Shown here: positions 40,962 to 48,291 of the stretch, in pieces | How positions within the stretch are numbered: the first letter of the stretch is position 1 | Layout: each line of letters starts with the position of its first letter | Assembly: GCF_029989365.1 (NCBI RefSeq) | Contig: NZ_JAPRAQ010000010.1 | Location: 62,001-126,000 of the forward strand | From: Bradyrhizobium sp. Arg816 | GTDB taxonomy: Bacteria > Pseudomonadota > Alphaproteobacteria > Rhizobiales > Xanthobacteraceae | Direction: 5' to 3' | Length of the DNA: 64,000 nt | Notes under the pieces: model-generated | What the model saw: the letters and a program-made list of their open reading frames with translations, nothing else | Database searches by the model: none | What the model was told of the DNA's origin: nothing | Translations under genes and position numbers: made by a program

Positions 40962-41642
40962 TTATAGCCTCCTCTTGTCGTTTGATGATGATGCAAGCGA
41001 CGCGATGCGGTCCCGAGCCATGCCAAAGAGCCCATCGAGCGCGTAGACCGAGAAATTCCCAGCGGGCTGACTGACCCAGGTTGAGATCCAGTCGATGCAG
41101 GACCGCTGTTTTTCGACGAGCGCTTCAAGGCGAAGCACCTCCTCGAATAGCTCGTCACGCTCCTTGACGGCCGCGGTGATTAGGGCTGCGGACTCATCGT
41201 AGGCCGCCGTGGCGTGTTCCTTCGTGCAGCCAAGACCGCACCCCCCGCTGCAATTCGGATAGGTCTGGCATTGGGCGCCGTAGAATGGGCGTTCTCTTTG
41301 CGCCGGAGTGCGACGCTCTGTTTGCTCCCGGACTTGCCCAACAAGCTCCAGAAGCAGCCCACTAAGGCTATCGCCATGGCCGGTCGCGTAGCCGTTGTTC
41401 ATCATCCAGTAAGCTACCGCCTCTGTCAGTGGGTGCCCTGCACCACATTGGGCATGTGAGACGACCAAGGCTCGCGCAGCCGTCAACGCGCATCCGCAGC
41501 CGGTCGGCATCTTCTGGCAATCTTCCTCGCAGGCGATATGCGATGCGATCACATCGCGCACCCGGTAAACTTCGGTCTCGGGTCCGATACCCACGACCTT
41601 CCCATCAGCATCGATAGAGAGCGGAATCCGATGGTCTGTCAT
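40962..41642 (-). CDS. Hypothetical phage protein with Cys motifs
   Basis: The 226-residue protein, starting MTDHRIPLSIDADGKVVGIG at ATG 41642, contains scattered CEEDC, CGCA and CSGGCGLGC motifs that could bind metal, plus a coiled-coil-like segment (KERDELFEEVLRLEALVEKQ). GGAGAT precedes the start. Its ATG overlaps the stop of the upstream micro-ORF (ATGA). Confidence 0.65.
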   Translation of the reverse strand: MTDHRIPLSIDADGKVVGIGPETEVYRVRDVIASHIACEEDCQKMPTGCGCALTAARALVVSHAQCGAGHPLTEAVAYWMMNNGYATGHGDSLSGLLLELVGQVREQTERRTPAQRERPFYGAQCQTYPNCSGGCGLGCTKEHATAAYDESAALITAAVKERDELFEEVLRLEALVEKQRSCIDWISTWVSQPAGNFSVYALDGLFGMARDRIASLASSSNDKRRL

Positions 41643-41734
41643 TTCAATATCTCCAAAACACCCCGAGCCATCCCGCAGAGCAGGACCGGCAATACGATCG
41701 CCAGAAGGAAGCCGCTGATAGAGTGCTGGGTCAT
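41639..41734 (-). CDS. Micro-ORF: 31-residue single-helix protein
   Basis: From ATG 41734 to TGA 41639, encoding a peptide with one hydrophobic helix (SGFLLAIVLPVLLCGMA). Its start overlaps the methyltransferase stop (ATGA) and its own stop overlaps the next ATG, so it is embedded in a coupled chain. Function unknown. Confidence 0.6.
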   Translation of the reverse strand: MTQHSISGFLLAIVLPVLLCGMARGVLEILK

Positions 41735-42255
41735 GGGGCATACGCCAGCGTCGGCGCTCCCTCGTGCTCGAAATTCCAGATGAACCAGGCATGATTGAAC
41801 GAGGGCTGACCCTTCGAGTCCTCAAACCACTTGATGCGCTTGGTCAGAACGACCTTTTTCGAAAAGACCGGAGAGTTGGCGAATAGATTGGCGCGCGTCT
41901 TGGCGTGGTCGAAGTCGGTTCGGAGCAGCATGGCGACGAAGCCATTGCACGGCACGAGTCCCAATGCCCGCTGGATGAACTCGGTCGCCAGCTCATAGGG
42001 CGGGTTGGTGATAACCGCTCGGAACGGCTTCGGCGCCGGCTGAGCGAGAAAGTCCCGGCCGGTCTCGATGTCCGAGGCGGCGACATCAAACCCGATCTTG
42101 GAGAGGGCGCGAACCATCTTCCCGCCGCCAGCGGCCGGCTCCCAGACGACGCAATCGGTGGTCGGAAGGTGAGGCGCGAGCGCCATCGTCACCCACTCAG
42201 GCGTTTCGTACAGGTCGCGCTCTTTGCGCTCGTATCCGCTATCGCGTTGTGACAT
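41731..42255 (-). CDS. Second phage DNA adenine methyltransferase-like protein
   Basis: The 174-residue protein has SAM motif I-like VWEPAAGGGKMVRALSK and catalytic NPPYE (AVITNPPYELATEF), arranged as in gamma-class N6-adenine methyltransferases without a target domain. It is distinct from the Dam family gene at 38685. It may be an orphan modification enzyme protecting phage DNA. Start ATG overlaps the upstream stop by one base. Confidence 0.82.
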   Translation of the reverse strand: MSQRDSGYERKERDLYETPEWVTMALAPHLPTTDCVVWEPAAGGGKMVRALSKIGFDVAASDIETGRDFLAQPAPKPFRAVITNPPYELATEFIQRALGLVPCNGFVAMLLRTDFDHAKTRANLFANSPVFSKKVVLTKRIKWFEDSKGQPSFNHAWFIWNFEHEGAPTLAYAP

Positions 42256-42932
42256 CAGCTTGCCCCGCTCATTGCGTCCATGTGCGACGGGGCAATCTTG
42301 TCTTTGTCGCGCTGCCAGTCGTAGTTTTTGTAGTCCTCGACGGCTTCAAGGATCTCTTCCTTGTCGGCGGCCTCCTCAATGCGGCCAAATAAATCGCTGA
42401 TGTTCCAGAGCAGGCTATGGGCGCGCGACTTCTCGTCCTTCGCCAGTTCGAGAATGGCGTTCGATAGCTGATAGTCAGAGAGGCGAAGCGACTTGTTGTA
42501 TTGAACAACGACCCACGGGGTCTCAACGTTTTGAACGTCAGCTTTGGCCTTCGCCGCCTCAAGGGCCTCTGCTTCGGAAGCAAACAGGTCGGTTTCGCTG
42601 TAGACCGATCCAGAGCCGATGCCGGTCTCCCGGCACATGTAGCGAGCACCCTCGTCATAAGAACCCTTGGCAGTGTTGTATTGGATGCTGCCGATTGTGA
42701 GGGGGCTCACACAAGGCGCGAACTGCGCATAATCAAGCGCTAGGTCTCGCTCGCTCTGGTATTGCGCTGCGCATCGCGGGCAGTCGAACGTGTACTTCGT
42801 GCCAGCCGGCGAGGTGGTTTCCCACTTCTTGGAGCCCAGACAATCAGGACACGGGCGGCGCCGTTTTTCAGTGGTGGTCCCGGCGTGGTAAACGGTCTCG
42901 CCGATCGAAAATTTAGTCGTGATGGTGGCCAT
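42255..42932 (-). CDS. Hypothetical phage protein with zinc ribbon
   Basis: The 225-residue protein has a zinc-ribbon-like N terminus (CPDCLGSKKWETTS, then CPRCAAQY), a central beta-rich segment and a C-terminal helical region with acidic and basic residues. AAGGAA precedes ATG 42932. It overlaps the methyltransferase by one base. Unknown role. Confidence 0.65.
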   Translation of the reverse strand: MATITTKFSIGETVYHAGTTTEKRRRPCPDCLGSKKWETTSPAGTKYTFDCPRCAAQYQSERDLALDYAQFAPCVSPLTIGSIQYNTAKGSYDEGARYMCRETGIGSGSVYSETDLFASEAEALEAAKAKADVQNVETPWVVVQYNKSLRLSDYQLSNAILELAKDEKSRAHSLLWNISDLFGRIEEAADKEEILEAVEDYKNYDWQRDKDKIAPSHMDAMSGAS

Positions 42933-43006
42933 GATGTCGGTTCCTTAGAGAACGTGAAAGCCTAATTCGGGTAGGCCGAAGCCCATCTGCTGCGTGCTTC
43001 AGCCCG

Positions 43007-43105
43007 TCACAAAATCCAAACCGCAAGCGCGATCACAACCGCGCCGACAGCGAACAGAACGACGGTCTCTCGGTAGGCTTTGCCGACTTGTCCGTGCGGT
43101 CGCAT
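43007..43105 (-). CDS. Micro-ORF: 32-residue single-helix protein
   Basis: ATG 43105 has GAGGA 4 nt upstream. The peptide has a basic start and one membrane helix (TVVLFAVGAVVIALAVWIL). It follows the 28-residue micro-ORF by 7 bases. One of a set of tiny predicted membrane proteins in this operon. Confidence 0.6.
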   Translation of the reverse strand: MRPHGQVGKAYRETVVLFAVGAVVIALAVWIL

Positions 43106-43112
43106 GTGATCC

Positions 43113-43199
43113 TCAAAGCGTGTGGCCGTTGATGAGAGAAACGATCGTGGTCACGGCGACGAGCGCGCAGATGACCAAGACTGCGTAGGCGCCGATCAT
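43113..43199 (-). CDS. Micro-ORF: 28-residue single-helix protein
   Basis: ATG 43199 overlaps the stop of the RecA-like gene (ATGA). The peptide is almost entirely one helix (AYAVLVICALVAVTTIVSLI). It is probably translated by reinitiation. Confidence 0.6.
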   Translation of the reverse strand: MIGAYAVLVICALVAVTTIVSLINGHTL

Positions 43200-44242
43200 G
43201 CCGGTGCCTTCATGCTGTTGATTGCAGCCGTGACTGCGTCCCTCAGCGTCTCGTAAGGATGCTGTTCGGTCCACGCGATCGATTTGCGGAGATCCTTCTG
43301 ACCGTTCCAGGTCTTACCGAGTTGATCGGCGCGGGTGGCGCTAAGGATCATCGTCCCCCACTGCTGGTGATACTCGGCCGCAGTCGGAATTTGTTCGTCG
43401 GCCGCTCCGGCCTGGGGGCTGGAATCTGGGGGAGCGGCCGACGACACCGCGCCGGATGGCGCCGGTGTTCCTCCGCGCGACCACTCTGCGAGCGCGCGGC
43501 CAATGTCTTCGCTGAGCGGTTGCTGAGGGGCGAAGATGTGTTTGAACTGTGCGGGGCACTTCATCATCATGCGCTCGCCGACGTGGTCCGAGCGCCAGGT
43601 GGGGACGCCTTCGGAGCGGGGCTCGAGCATGCAATTGACGGCCATCTCGTAGACCCATTCTTCGCCGGCAATGGGCATGAAGCCCATGTCGATGACCTCG
43701 GTCTTGCCGTCCTTCTTCACGGGCTTGGTCTTTTCCTTGGCCCGGAAGCAGAAGATGAACACGCCGTCGAGCTGCTTGATGCCCTCGATCATCTTCTGGC
43801 GCAGCGGGCCGGCCTTGGCCCAGCCGAGCATCTTGACGGCTTCGCGCTTCTTGTAGTCATTGCCGGCGATGCGATCGATCACAGCCTCAGCGGTTTCGAG
43901 ATAGCCACCCTCGCCAATATGCTCGTGGCTCATGCTGTCCACGATGGTGATCCGCGATCCCTTGGCCGCGCAGTATTTCAGCGCGGCCAAGTAATCGAGG
44001 GAGCCGAACGGAGGGGCAAAGGGGACATGCCTGAATTTGAACGTGTCGGCGTAATGCAGCATCCGCCCGTTCTCGGTGTCGATGCCGTAGATGTCGCCGC
44101 CCAGCACCTGCTGCATGCCGGTCGCGAGACGTAGCGCGGAATAGGTCTTTCCGCCGCCAGAGGGGGACATGATCCCGATCATCAGCGGGACTTGGGAACG
44201 GACGGCGGGGGCGTCTTCGAAACTGCGGATGATTGCGTTCAT
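43196..44242 (-). CDS. RecA-like/AAA ATPase of phage recombination (Sak4-type)
   Basis: The 348-residue protein has Walker A SPSGGGKTYSALRLA and a RecA-like core (IYGIDTENGRMLHYAD, RITIVDSMSHEHIG), fitting the phage AAA_24/Sak4 single-strand annealing or recombinase family. The C-terminal part is a Pro/Ala/Ser-rich linker and an added domain. It adjoins the exonuclease gene, forming a lambda Red- or RecET-like pair for phage recombination. ATG 44242 is the start nearest the upstream stop. Confidence 0.75.
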   Translation of the reverse strand: MNAIIRSFEDAPAVRSQVPLMIGIMSPSGGGKTYSALRLATGMQQVLGGDIYGIDTENGRMLHYADTFKFRHVPFAPPFGSLDYLAALKYCAAKGSRITIVDSMSHEHIGEGGYLETAEAVIDRIAGNDYKKREAVKMLGWAKAGPLRQKMIEGIKQLDGVFIFCFRAKEKTKPVKKDGKTEVIDMGFMPIAGEEWVYEMAVNCMLEPRSEGVPTWRSDHVGERMMMKCPAQFKHIFAPQQPLSEDIGRALAEWSRGGTPAPSGAVSSAAPPDSSPQAGAADEQIPTAAEYHQQWGTMILSATRADQLGKTWNGQKDLRKSIAWTEQHPYETLRDAVTAAINSMKAPA

Positions 44243-44244
44243 GT

Positions 44245-45165
44245 CTAGCCTGCAAAAATGAGGTCGGGATCGTTCTCGGAAGCTTCTTCGATCTCGCGGC
44301 CGAGCCACGAGCTCTCTGCCCAATTCGGAAGCTCCGCGGTGTGGATGCGGTTCGGGTAGCCAGGCCACGTCTTCTTGCGCATGCAGAAGGCCCAGGTCTT
44401 GATCGCGTAATCGACCTGCTTGCGGCCGATCGTCAGCGCTGCCTCGCCGATCTGGTTGACCGTGAGCGCGTAGGGCGCCTCGTTCTCCTGAGCCACGTAG
44501 AAAAACTTGCGGCGGCCCGCGCCTTTGGGATCGATGGCGTCAAGGATGCGCTCGTGGAATGCGGCCTGGATGTGCCAGCCGGCGTCCGCCATGCGGCGCG
44601 GCGTGGCATAGGGTGAGGCCGAGACGCCGCCGGTCTTGTAGTCCCAGACCTCGCGCAGGTCGGGCGTGATCCAATCCAGCATGGACCGCAGCCAGATCCC
44701 GTCCTCGCAGTTGGCAATCACAACCTCGGCGTCGCCGTGTGTGAAGGCATTCTGTGTGCCGTGGATGCGGCAGAGCTGCTCGGTCGCGGCGTCGACCATC
44801 TCGCCGGCGGCGTCGAAATGCTTGCGCAGGATCGGCTCTTTGCCTTCGTTCAAGGACTCGATCTTGAAGGCCTTGGCGCCCCCGGACCGCCAGTCCGTGA
44901 AGTCGCCGACGGACATATCCTTGCCGCGGTTCAGCATCAGCTTGTGCGCGGCGTTCCCGATCGCCTTTGCCTTGTTGTACGCTTCGCCGTCGTCCTCATC
45001 GGCAGGCTTCACATTCAAGCGCGGGTGCGCCTGGAACGCGTGTAACGGGCTCTGCTCGATGAGGACCTTCGCGAGTGACTGCGTAAATGATGGGGTAGGC
45101 GTGGGGTCGCCAAAATACGCAGCCGTCGGGAAGTCGCGATAGATGCCGGGCTCAGTGATGTTCAT
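44245..45165 (-). CDS. PD-(D/E)XK exonuclease-like protein
   Basis: The 306-residue protein has an Asp-Xn-DYK core (SMLDWITPDLREVWDYKTGG), matching the RecB/RecE-like PDDEXK nuclease fold (exodeoxyribonuclease VIII type). It would resect phage DNA ends for annealing by the ATPase next door. ATG 45165 overlaps the stop of the upstream gene by 4 bases. The start is chosen by that overlap. Confidence 0.75.
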   Translation of the reverse strand: MNITEPGIYRDFPTAAYFGDPTPTPSFTQSLAKVLIEQSPLHAFQAHPRLNVKPADEDDGEAYNKAKAIGNAAHKLMLNRGKDMSVGDFTDWRSGGAKAFKIESLNEGKEPILRKHFDAAGEMVDAATEQLCRIHGTQNAFTHGDAEVVIANCEDGIWLRSMLDWITPDLREVWDYKTGGVSASPYATPRRMADAGWHIQAAFHERILDAIDPKGAGRRKFFYVAQENEAPYALTVNQIGEAALTIGRKQVDYAIKTWAFCMRKKTWPGYPNRIHTAELPNWAESSWLGREIEEASENDPDLIFAG

Positions 45166-45380
45166 GGGACCACCTCGAAAACGGTCATTGCGCGGTTTTG
45201 GGAGCCCACCAGCACGCGCCGACCGGTATCGCGGAGCACGCCGTCTCCGAGCAACGCGGAGACAACCTTGGAGCATTCGCGCACGGTCAGCCCGGTTTCG
45301 TCCGCAACGTCGTGTGACGTATTGCAGAGGCCGGACATCACGGCGGTGATCACGCGCTGGCGTTTGCCGCGGATTCTCAT
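45162..45380 (-). CDS. Small winged-helix phage protein
   Basis: The 72-residue protein (VITAVMSGLCNTSHDVADET, then SKVVSALLGDGVLRDT) fits a winged helix-turn-helix fold. It overlaps both neighbours by 4 bases (ATGA). Possibly a DNA-binding transcription factor. Confidence 0.65.
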   Translation of the reverse strand: MRIRGKRQRVITAVMSGLCNTSHDVADETGLTVRECSKVVSALLGDGVLRDTGRRVLVGSQNRAMTVFEVVP

Positions 45381-45679
45381 AGGTCGAAATTCCCTCGATA
45401 GAAGCGCCCGACCATCGGCGACGGGGACTTCGCCGGCACGCGCATGGTGTGCTGCGTGGACGCAATCGCCATGCGGACTTTTCGCTTCCGCTCGCGCGCC
45501 TGGCCCTTGAAGATGTCGAAGTAGCGATAGGCGGTGCGCGAGGCGCACTTGATCTCCTTCGCTGCATCGCGAGGCGTCCAGCCAGCCTTAAAGCGTCGCT
45601 CGAGCTGTTGGATCTCGTCGGCAGTCAGGTGGTTCTGACGGCCGCGCGGCTTTTCCCAATCGTCCGGACGGGTGCTCAT
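45377..45679 (-). CDS. Helix-turn-helix phage protein
   Basis: The 100-residue protein has a HTH-like region (LTADEIQQLERRFKAGWTPR, then KEIKCASRTAYRYFDIFKG) and a basic C terminus. It begins at ATG 45679 and overlaps both neighbours by 4 bases. Possibly a DNA-binding regulator of the operon. Confidence 0.65.
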   Translation of the reverse strand: MSTRPDDWEKPRGRQNHLTADEIQQLERRFKAGWTPRDAAKEIKCASRTAYRYFDIFKGQARERKRKVRMAIASTQHTMRVPAKSPSPMVGRFYRGNFDL

Positions 45680-45858
45680 TGCAGCACGTCCGGGATCGGC
45701 GTGGCGCGAATGATCAGGACGACCATCCAGAACGCGATGAAGAGGGAGACAGCCACCGCCTCGCACAGGACGGGCATGCCGACCTTGACGATCTCGACAG
45801 GGTCCGGTTTCCGGATTGTCCGGATTCGATCCATACAATGACGCAGCGCATCACGCAT
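45676..45858 (-). CDS. 60-residue single-helix membrane protein
   Basis: The ORF from ATG 45858 encodes a protein with one membrane helix (AVAVSLFIAFWMVVLIIR) near the middle. It overlaps the upstream gene by 8 bases and the next by 4 (ATGA). No family known. Part of the microprotein chain. Confidence 0.6.
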   Translation of the reverse strand: MRDALRHCMDRIRTIRKPDPVEIVKVGMPVLCEAVAVSLFIAFWMVVLIIRATPIPDVLQ

Positions 45859-46021
45859 TGATCCGCTCCAGCTGCGAGTTGATCTCGTTGCGGGCGCCGA
45901 TCTCGCGCTGCTTCAGGCCCCATACCTGAAGGAGCCGCACAGCGGTGACGTCATCAGCCTGACGGACCACACGCGCCATCTCGGCGGCATCGGTGGGTGC
46001 TTTCGAGAGGGAGACCTTCAT
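45851..46021 (-). CDS. 56-residue helical phage protein
   Basis: The frame runs from ATG 46021 to TGA 45851, giving MKVSLSKAPTDAAEMARVVR and a long amphipathic helix ending in ELERINA-like sequence. It overlaps both neighbours (4 and 8 bases). Unknown function. Confidence 0.6.
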   Translation of the reverse strand: MKVSLSKAPTDAAEMARVVRQADDVTAVRLLQVWGLKQREIGARNEINSQLERINA

Positions 46022-46254
46022 GCGCCGGCTCCCGCGGCGACGGCCTCGAGGCGGCGCTGCTCAGCCTTGCTGTCGGCATAGAGGTCGATCAGCGCGGCCG
46101 CGTTCTCGATGTTGTCCATGAGGCGGACAAGCAAGACGATATCGATTGCGGTGCTGATGTTGCGGTCGAGGCGGTGGGGCAAGCTATCGTGCTTGCGCTC
46201 GTCGCGTCGGTGGTCCCAGTACTCGGCGGTGTAGCGGCGGGTGTGATAGGACAT
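46018..46254 (-). CDS. First gene of the leftward early operon, 78 residues
   Basis: The ORF from ATG 46254 encodes a charged helical protein (YHTRRYTAEYWDHRRDERKH, later ENAALIDLYADSKAEQRR). It starts about 25 bases after the predicted PL -10 and O1, so its mRNA is repressed in the lysogen. Position equals that of lambda N, but no Arg-rich RNA-binding motif is certain. Confidence 0.6.
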   Translation of the reverse strand: MSYHTRRYTAEYWDHRRDERKHDSLPHRLDRNISTAIDIVLLVRLMDNIENAAALIDLYADSKAEQRRLEAVAAGAGA

Positions 46255-46278
46255 CGGTTCGCTCCGTTGAGAAGCGAA

Positions 46279-46322
46279 CCTTAAGGACGATCTGTCCTTC
46301 GTGTCAAGGACTATTTGTCCTT
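46279..46322 (-). promoter_or_regulatory. PL promoter with operators O1 and O2
   Basis: AAGGACGATCTGTCCTT (46283-46299) and AAGGACTATTTGTCCTT (46306-46322) are two 17-bp operators. On the minus strand TTGACA lies between them at 46307-46302 and TTAAGG at 46284-46279 is a 17-bp-spaced -10, so repressor binding would cover the promoter of the leftward operon. Confidence 0.85.
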
Positions 46323-46338
46323 AACGGTTGAAAACGAT

Positions 46339-46659
46339 TTAGGCCACTTTCCGCCTTGTACGGCGGACTTTAGTGGCCGGTGCGGGCTGAATGTCTGGAA
46401 CTACGGGTGGAAGCGGCGCCAGCGTCATCTTGCCCTGGCCGGTCATCAACCACTCCATGTCGACCCGAGCGATCAGACAGAACCGCCGGATGAGGTGATG
46501 CGGCAGGAGGCTGCGACCTTCGTATTGCTTGTATTTGTCCTGAGGCATGCCGAGCGCCTCGGCCATTTGCCACTGCTTCCAGCCGAGCGCCACGCGCGCC
46601 TCGGCAACCCGCCGCGTAAACGACTGTTTGTACTGAGTTTCTGTCTCTGAATCGGCCAT
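46339..46659 (-). CDS. Phage XRE-type lysogeny repressor
   Basis: The 106-residue protein has an N-terminal XRE helix-turn-helix (ARVALGWKQWQMAEALGMPQ) and a basic tail ending TKVRRTRRKVA. It lacks the peptidase domain of lambda CI, so prophage induction probably needs another signal or a partner antirepressor. It lies between operator clusters at 46279-46322 and 46660-46733, the position of cI in lambda. The start ATG 46659 abuts O3. Confidence 0.85.
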   Translation of the reverse strand: MADSETETQYKQSFTRRVAEARVALGWKQWQMAEALGMPQDKYKQYEGRSLLPHHLIRRFCLIARVDMEWLMTGQGKMTLAPLPPVVPDIQPAPATKVRRTRRKVA

Positions 46660-46733
46660 ACGGACATTCTGTCCTAGACGCGATCCACAGTCCAAGGACA
46701 CTGCGGCCTTGCTTTTAAGGACTGATTGTCCTA
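46660..46733. promoter_or_regulatory. Divergent PRM/PR region with operators O3-O5
   Basis: ACGGACATTCTGTCCTA (46660-46676), AAGGACACTGCGGCCTT (46694-46710) and AAGGACTGATTGTCCTA (46717-46733) repeat the AAGGAC-N5-GTCCTT pattern with one or two changes. TTGCTT at 46709 may be the rightward -35. Three sites here and two at PL mirror the lambda OR/OL arrangement. Confidence 0.85.
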
Positions 46734-46744
46734 AGCGTATCGGC

Positions 46745-46993
46745 ATGACCGATTTGACATCGTTCCGCGCAATTATCGAACTGTGGGGAACCTCACACGG
46801 GTCACGCATCGCCATGGCCGCCGATGTGTCCGGCGTGTCCGCAACGCAGGTTTCCAAGTGGTGGCAGAGGGACAGTATCCCGGCAGAGTATTGGTCCGGC
46901 TTGCTCTCCACACCCCGCGCTCGAGACGCCGGAGTTTCTGCTGATTTGCTGACCGAGCTCGCCGCGCGTGAGCCTGCCGAGTTGCGCGCATGA
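46745..46993 (+). CDS. Cro-like DNA-binding protein
   Basis: The 82-residue protein starts MTDLTSFRAIIELWGTSHGS and has a Cro/YdaS-like recognition segment (IAMAADVSGVSATQVSKWWQ). Its ATG lies only about 8 bases after the putative -10, with no ribosome site, so its mRNA may be nearly leaderless. It is the first gene of the rightward transcript and overlaps the next by 4 bases (ATGA). Confidence 0.75.
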   Translation: MTDLTSFRAIIELWGTSHGSRIAMAADVSGVSATQVSKWWQRDSIPAEYWSGLLSTPRARDAGVSADLLTELAAREPAELRA

Positions 46994-47265
46994 CGTCGCG
47001 CGAAACGAACCACAATCCCCATCCCACAATTCCTCACGCGAAAATTGACGCCGCGGCTTGGCGTCGTTGCCCTCACTTCCTCCCGACAACGCCGCATTCT
47101 TATTTCCGGCACAGTGCGTCGCGCGGGAAATCTCTGCAACTGAAATTTTCGGCTGGTAGCGATAGCAAATTTGCGGTGGCTCGGCGCAAAACAGCGCGCT
47201 CACATCGCGCAACTTTGCTTCAAGTTCTATCGAGATCATCTTCCATCCATCGCGTGAGGGGCTGA
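46990..47265 (+). CDS. Possible small basic phage protein
   Basis: An open frame from an ATGA overlap with the Cro-like gene to the base before the next start encodes 91 residues rich in Ser, His and Arg (LKFSAGSDSKFAVARRKTAR). I see no domain. Composition is unlike a typical folded protein, so the call rests mainly on the coupled start. Confidence 0.4.
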   Translation: MTSRETNHNPHPTIPHAKIDAAAWRRCPHFLPTTPHSYFRHSASRGKSLQLKFSAGSDSKFAVARRKTARSHRATLLQVLSRSSSIHRVRG

Positions 47266-47267
47266 AC

Positions 47268-47867
47268 ATGTCGCGATCATCAGCGACGACGGCGCATTGT
47301 GCAAATTCAGGGGGTGCCGGAACGTGCACCGATTTTTCAGGATCGTGCACCACTGTTTCGGAACTGCAGGCGAGCATCACCAGCATCATCCGCGCGAAAA
47401 ACCCCTATAAAACGTGGGCATTCGTCGCTGATCTGTTCGGACTTAAAGAGCGCTCGGCAAAGCACCGCCTGGCGAACTCGCGCGTTTACACCATCGAGGA
47501 ATTGCAGGCGCTGCTCCAGTCTGAAGATGGTCTCGACTATCTCGCAGCCCTCATGGCCGACGCCGAACCGAAGTGGTGGTGGTGGGCAAAGCAGGTGATG
47601 GCGGTCGCGGCGATCAAGCGGCGCCGCGCCGAGGATGAACAAGAAATCCTCAAATTGGAAACAAGTGCGCCGGCCGAGGTCGGAGCGCGCCGCCGGATCA
47701 AGGGTGCTCTCGATGCCAACCGAAATCTCAAAGCAAGCATCGACCGGGCCGAAACTTCCCTGGGCCTTCGACGTCCGGACGCGGATCGCCGAGACGCTGA
47801 TGCGGCGCGCGCAGGCGCTGGCGCACCGCATCGCGCCGTGGCTCAAGCCCAAGCCCGACGCCGATAA
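47268..47867 (+). CDS. Hypothetical phage protein, HTH-like core
   Basis: The frame gives up to 199 residues. The middle part (AFVADLFGLKERSAKHRLAN, then VYTIEELQALLQSEDGLDYL) resembles a helix-turn-helix regulatory domain. GAGG precedes ATG 47268. After about residue 150 the frame turns Arg/Ala-rich (DRRDADAARAGAGAPHRAVA) while another frame looks like a gene (47713-47877), so the C terminus may be non-functional overlap. Confidence 0.6.
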   Translation: MSRSSATTAHCANSGGAGTCTDFSGSCTTVSELQASITSIIRAKNPYKTWAFVADLFGLKERSAKHRLANSRVYTIEELQALLQSEDGLDYLAALMADAEPKWWWWAKQVMAVAAIKRRRAEDEQEILKLETSAPAEVGARRRIKGALDANRNLKASIDRAETSLGLRRPDADRRDADAARAGAGAPHRAVAQAQARRR

Positions 47868-47877
47868 CGACCAGTAA
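47713..47877 (+). CDS. Possible 54-residue phage protein overlapping its neighbour
   Basis: ATG 47713 begins MPTEISKQASTGPKLPWAFD and runs to TAA 47877, in a different frame inside the previous gene. AAGGG lies about 9 nt upstream. Composition is more normal than the other frame here. Unverified. Confidence 0.45.
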   Translation: MPTEISKQASTGPKLPWAFDVRTRIAETLMRRAQALAHRIAPWLKPKPDADNDQ

Positions 47878-47949
47878 TCGTTTCGATAACCAACAGTAAC
47901 TGTTGCGTCTCAAGCCGGAGAGTTTCCGGCGCGGCATTCAGAGGCATTC

Positions 47950-48291
47950 ATGTCCAACATCGGGCACAACAGCGCGGCGACCAAGTTCGCCAAGGATCAG
48001 CTCAAATCCATCATCGAGCGCATCGAGCGGCTCGAGGAGGAGAAGAAGGCGATCTCGGACGATATCCGCGACATCTACGCGGAGTCCAAGGGCAACGGCT
48101 ACGACGTCAAGGCGCTGCGGGCCATTGTCCGCATGCGCAAGCAGGACCCGAACGAGCGCGCCGAGCAGGAAACCATCCTCGAAACCTACATGCACGCCCT
48201 CGGCATGCTGGCTGACCTGCCGCTGGGCCAGGCCGCGCTTAAGAAGGCCGGCGCCCAGGTCGACCTCGAAGAGGCGATTGCGGCCTCGTGA
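47950..48291 (+). CDS. GapR/DUF2312-family nucleoid protein
   Basis: The 113-residue protein (MSNIGHNSAATKFAKDQLKS, then LRAIVRMRKQDPNERAEQET) is a close match in layout to the DUF2312 family, whose member GapR binds overtwisted DNA and supports chromosome replication in alphaproteobacteria. A phage copy could shape phage DNA replication or silence. CAGAGG precedes ATG 47950. Stop overlaps the next start (TGATG). Confidence 0.88.
   Translation: MSNIGHNSAATKFAKDQLKSIIERIERLEEEKKAISDDIRDIYAESKGNGYDVKALRAIVRMRKQDPNERAEQETILETYMHALGMLADLPLGQAALKKAGAQVDLEEAIAAS

Noticed and set aside
45143..45349. Forward frame inside the exonuclease/wHTH region
   Set aside because: Antisense to two overlapping reverse genes, with no ribosome site.
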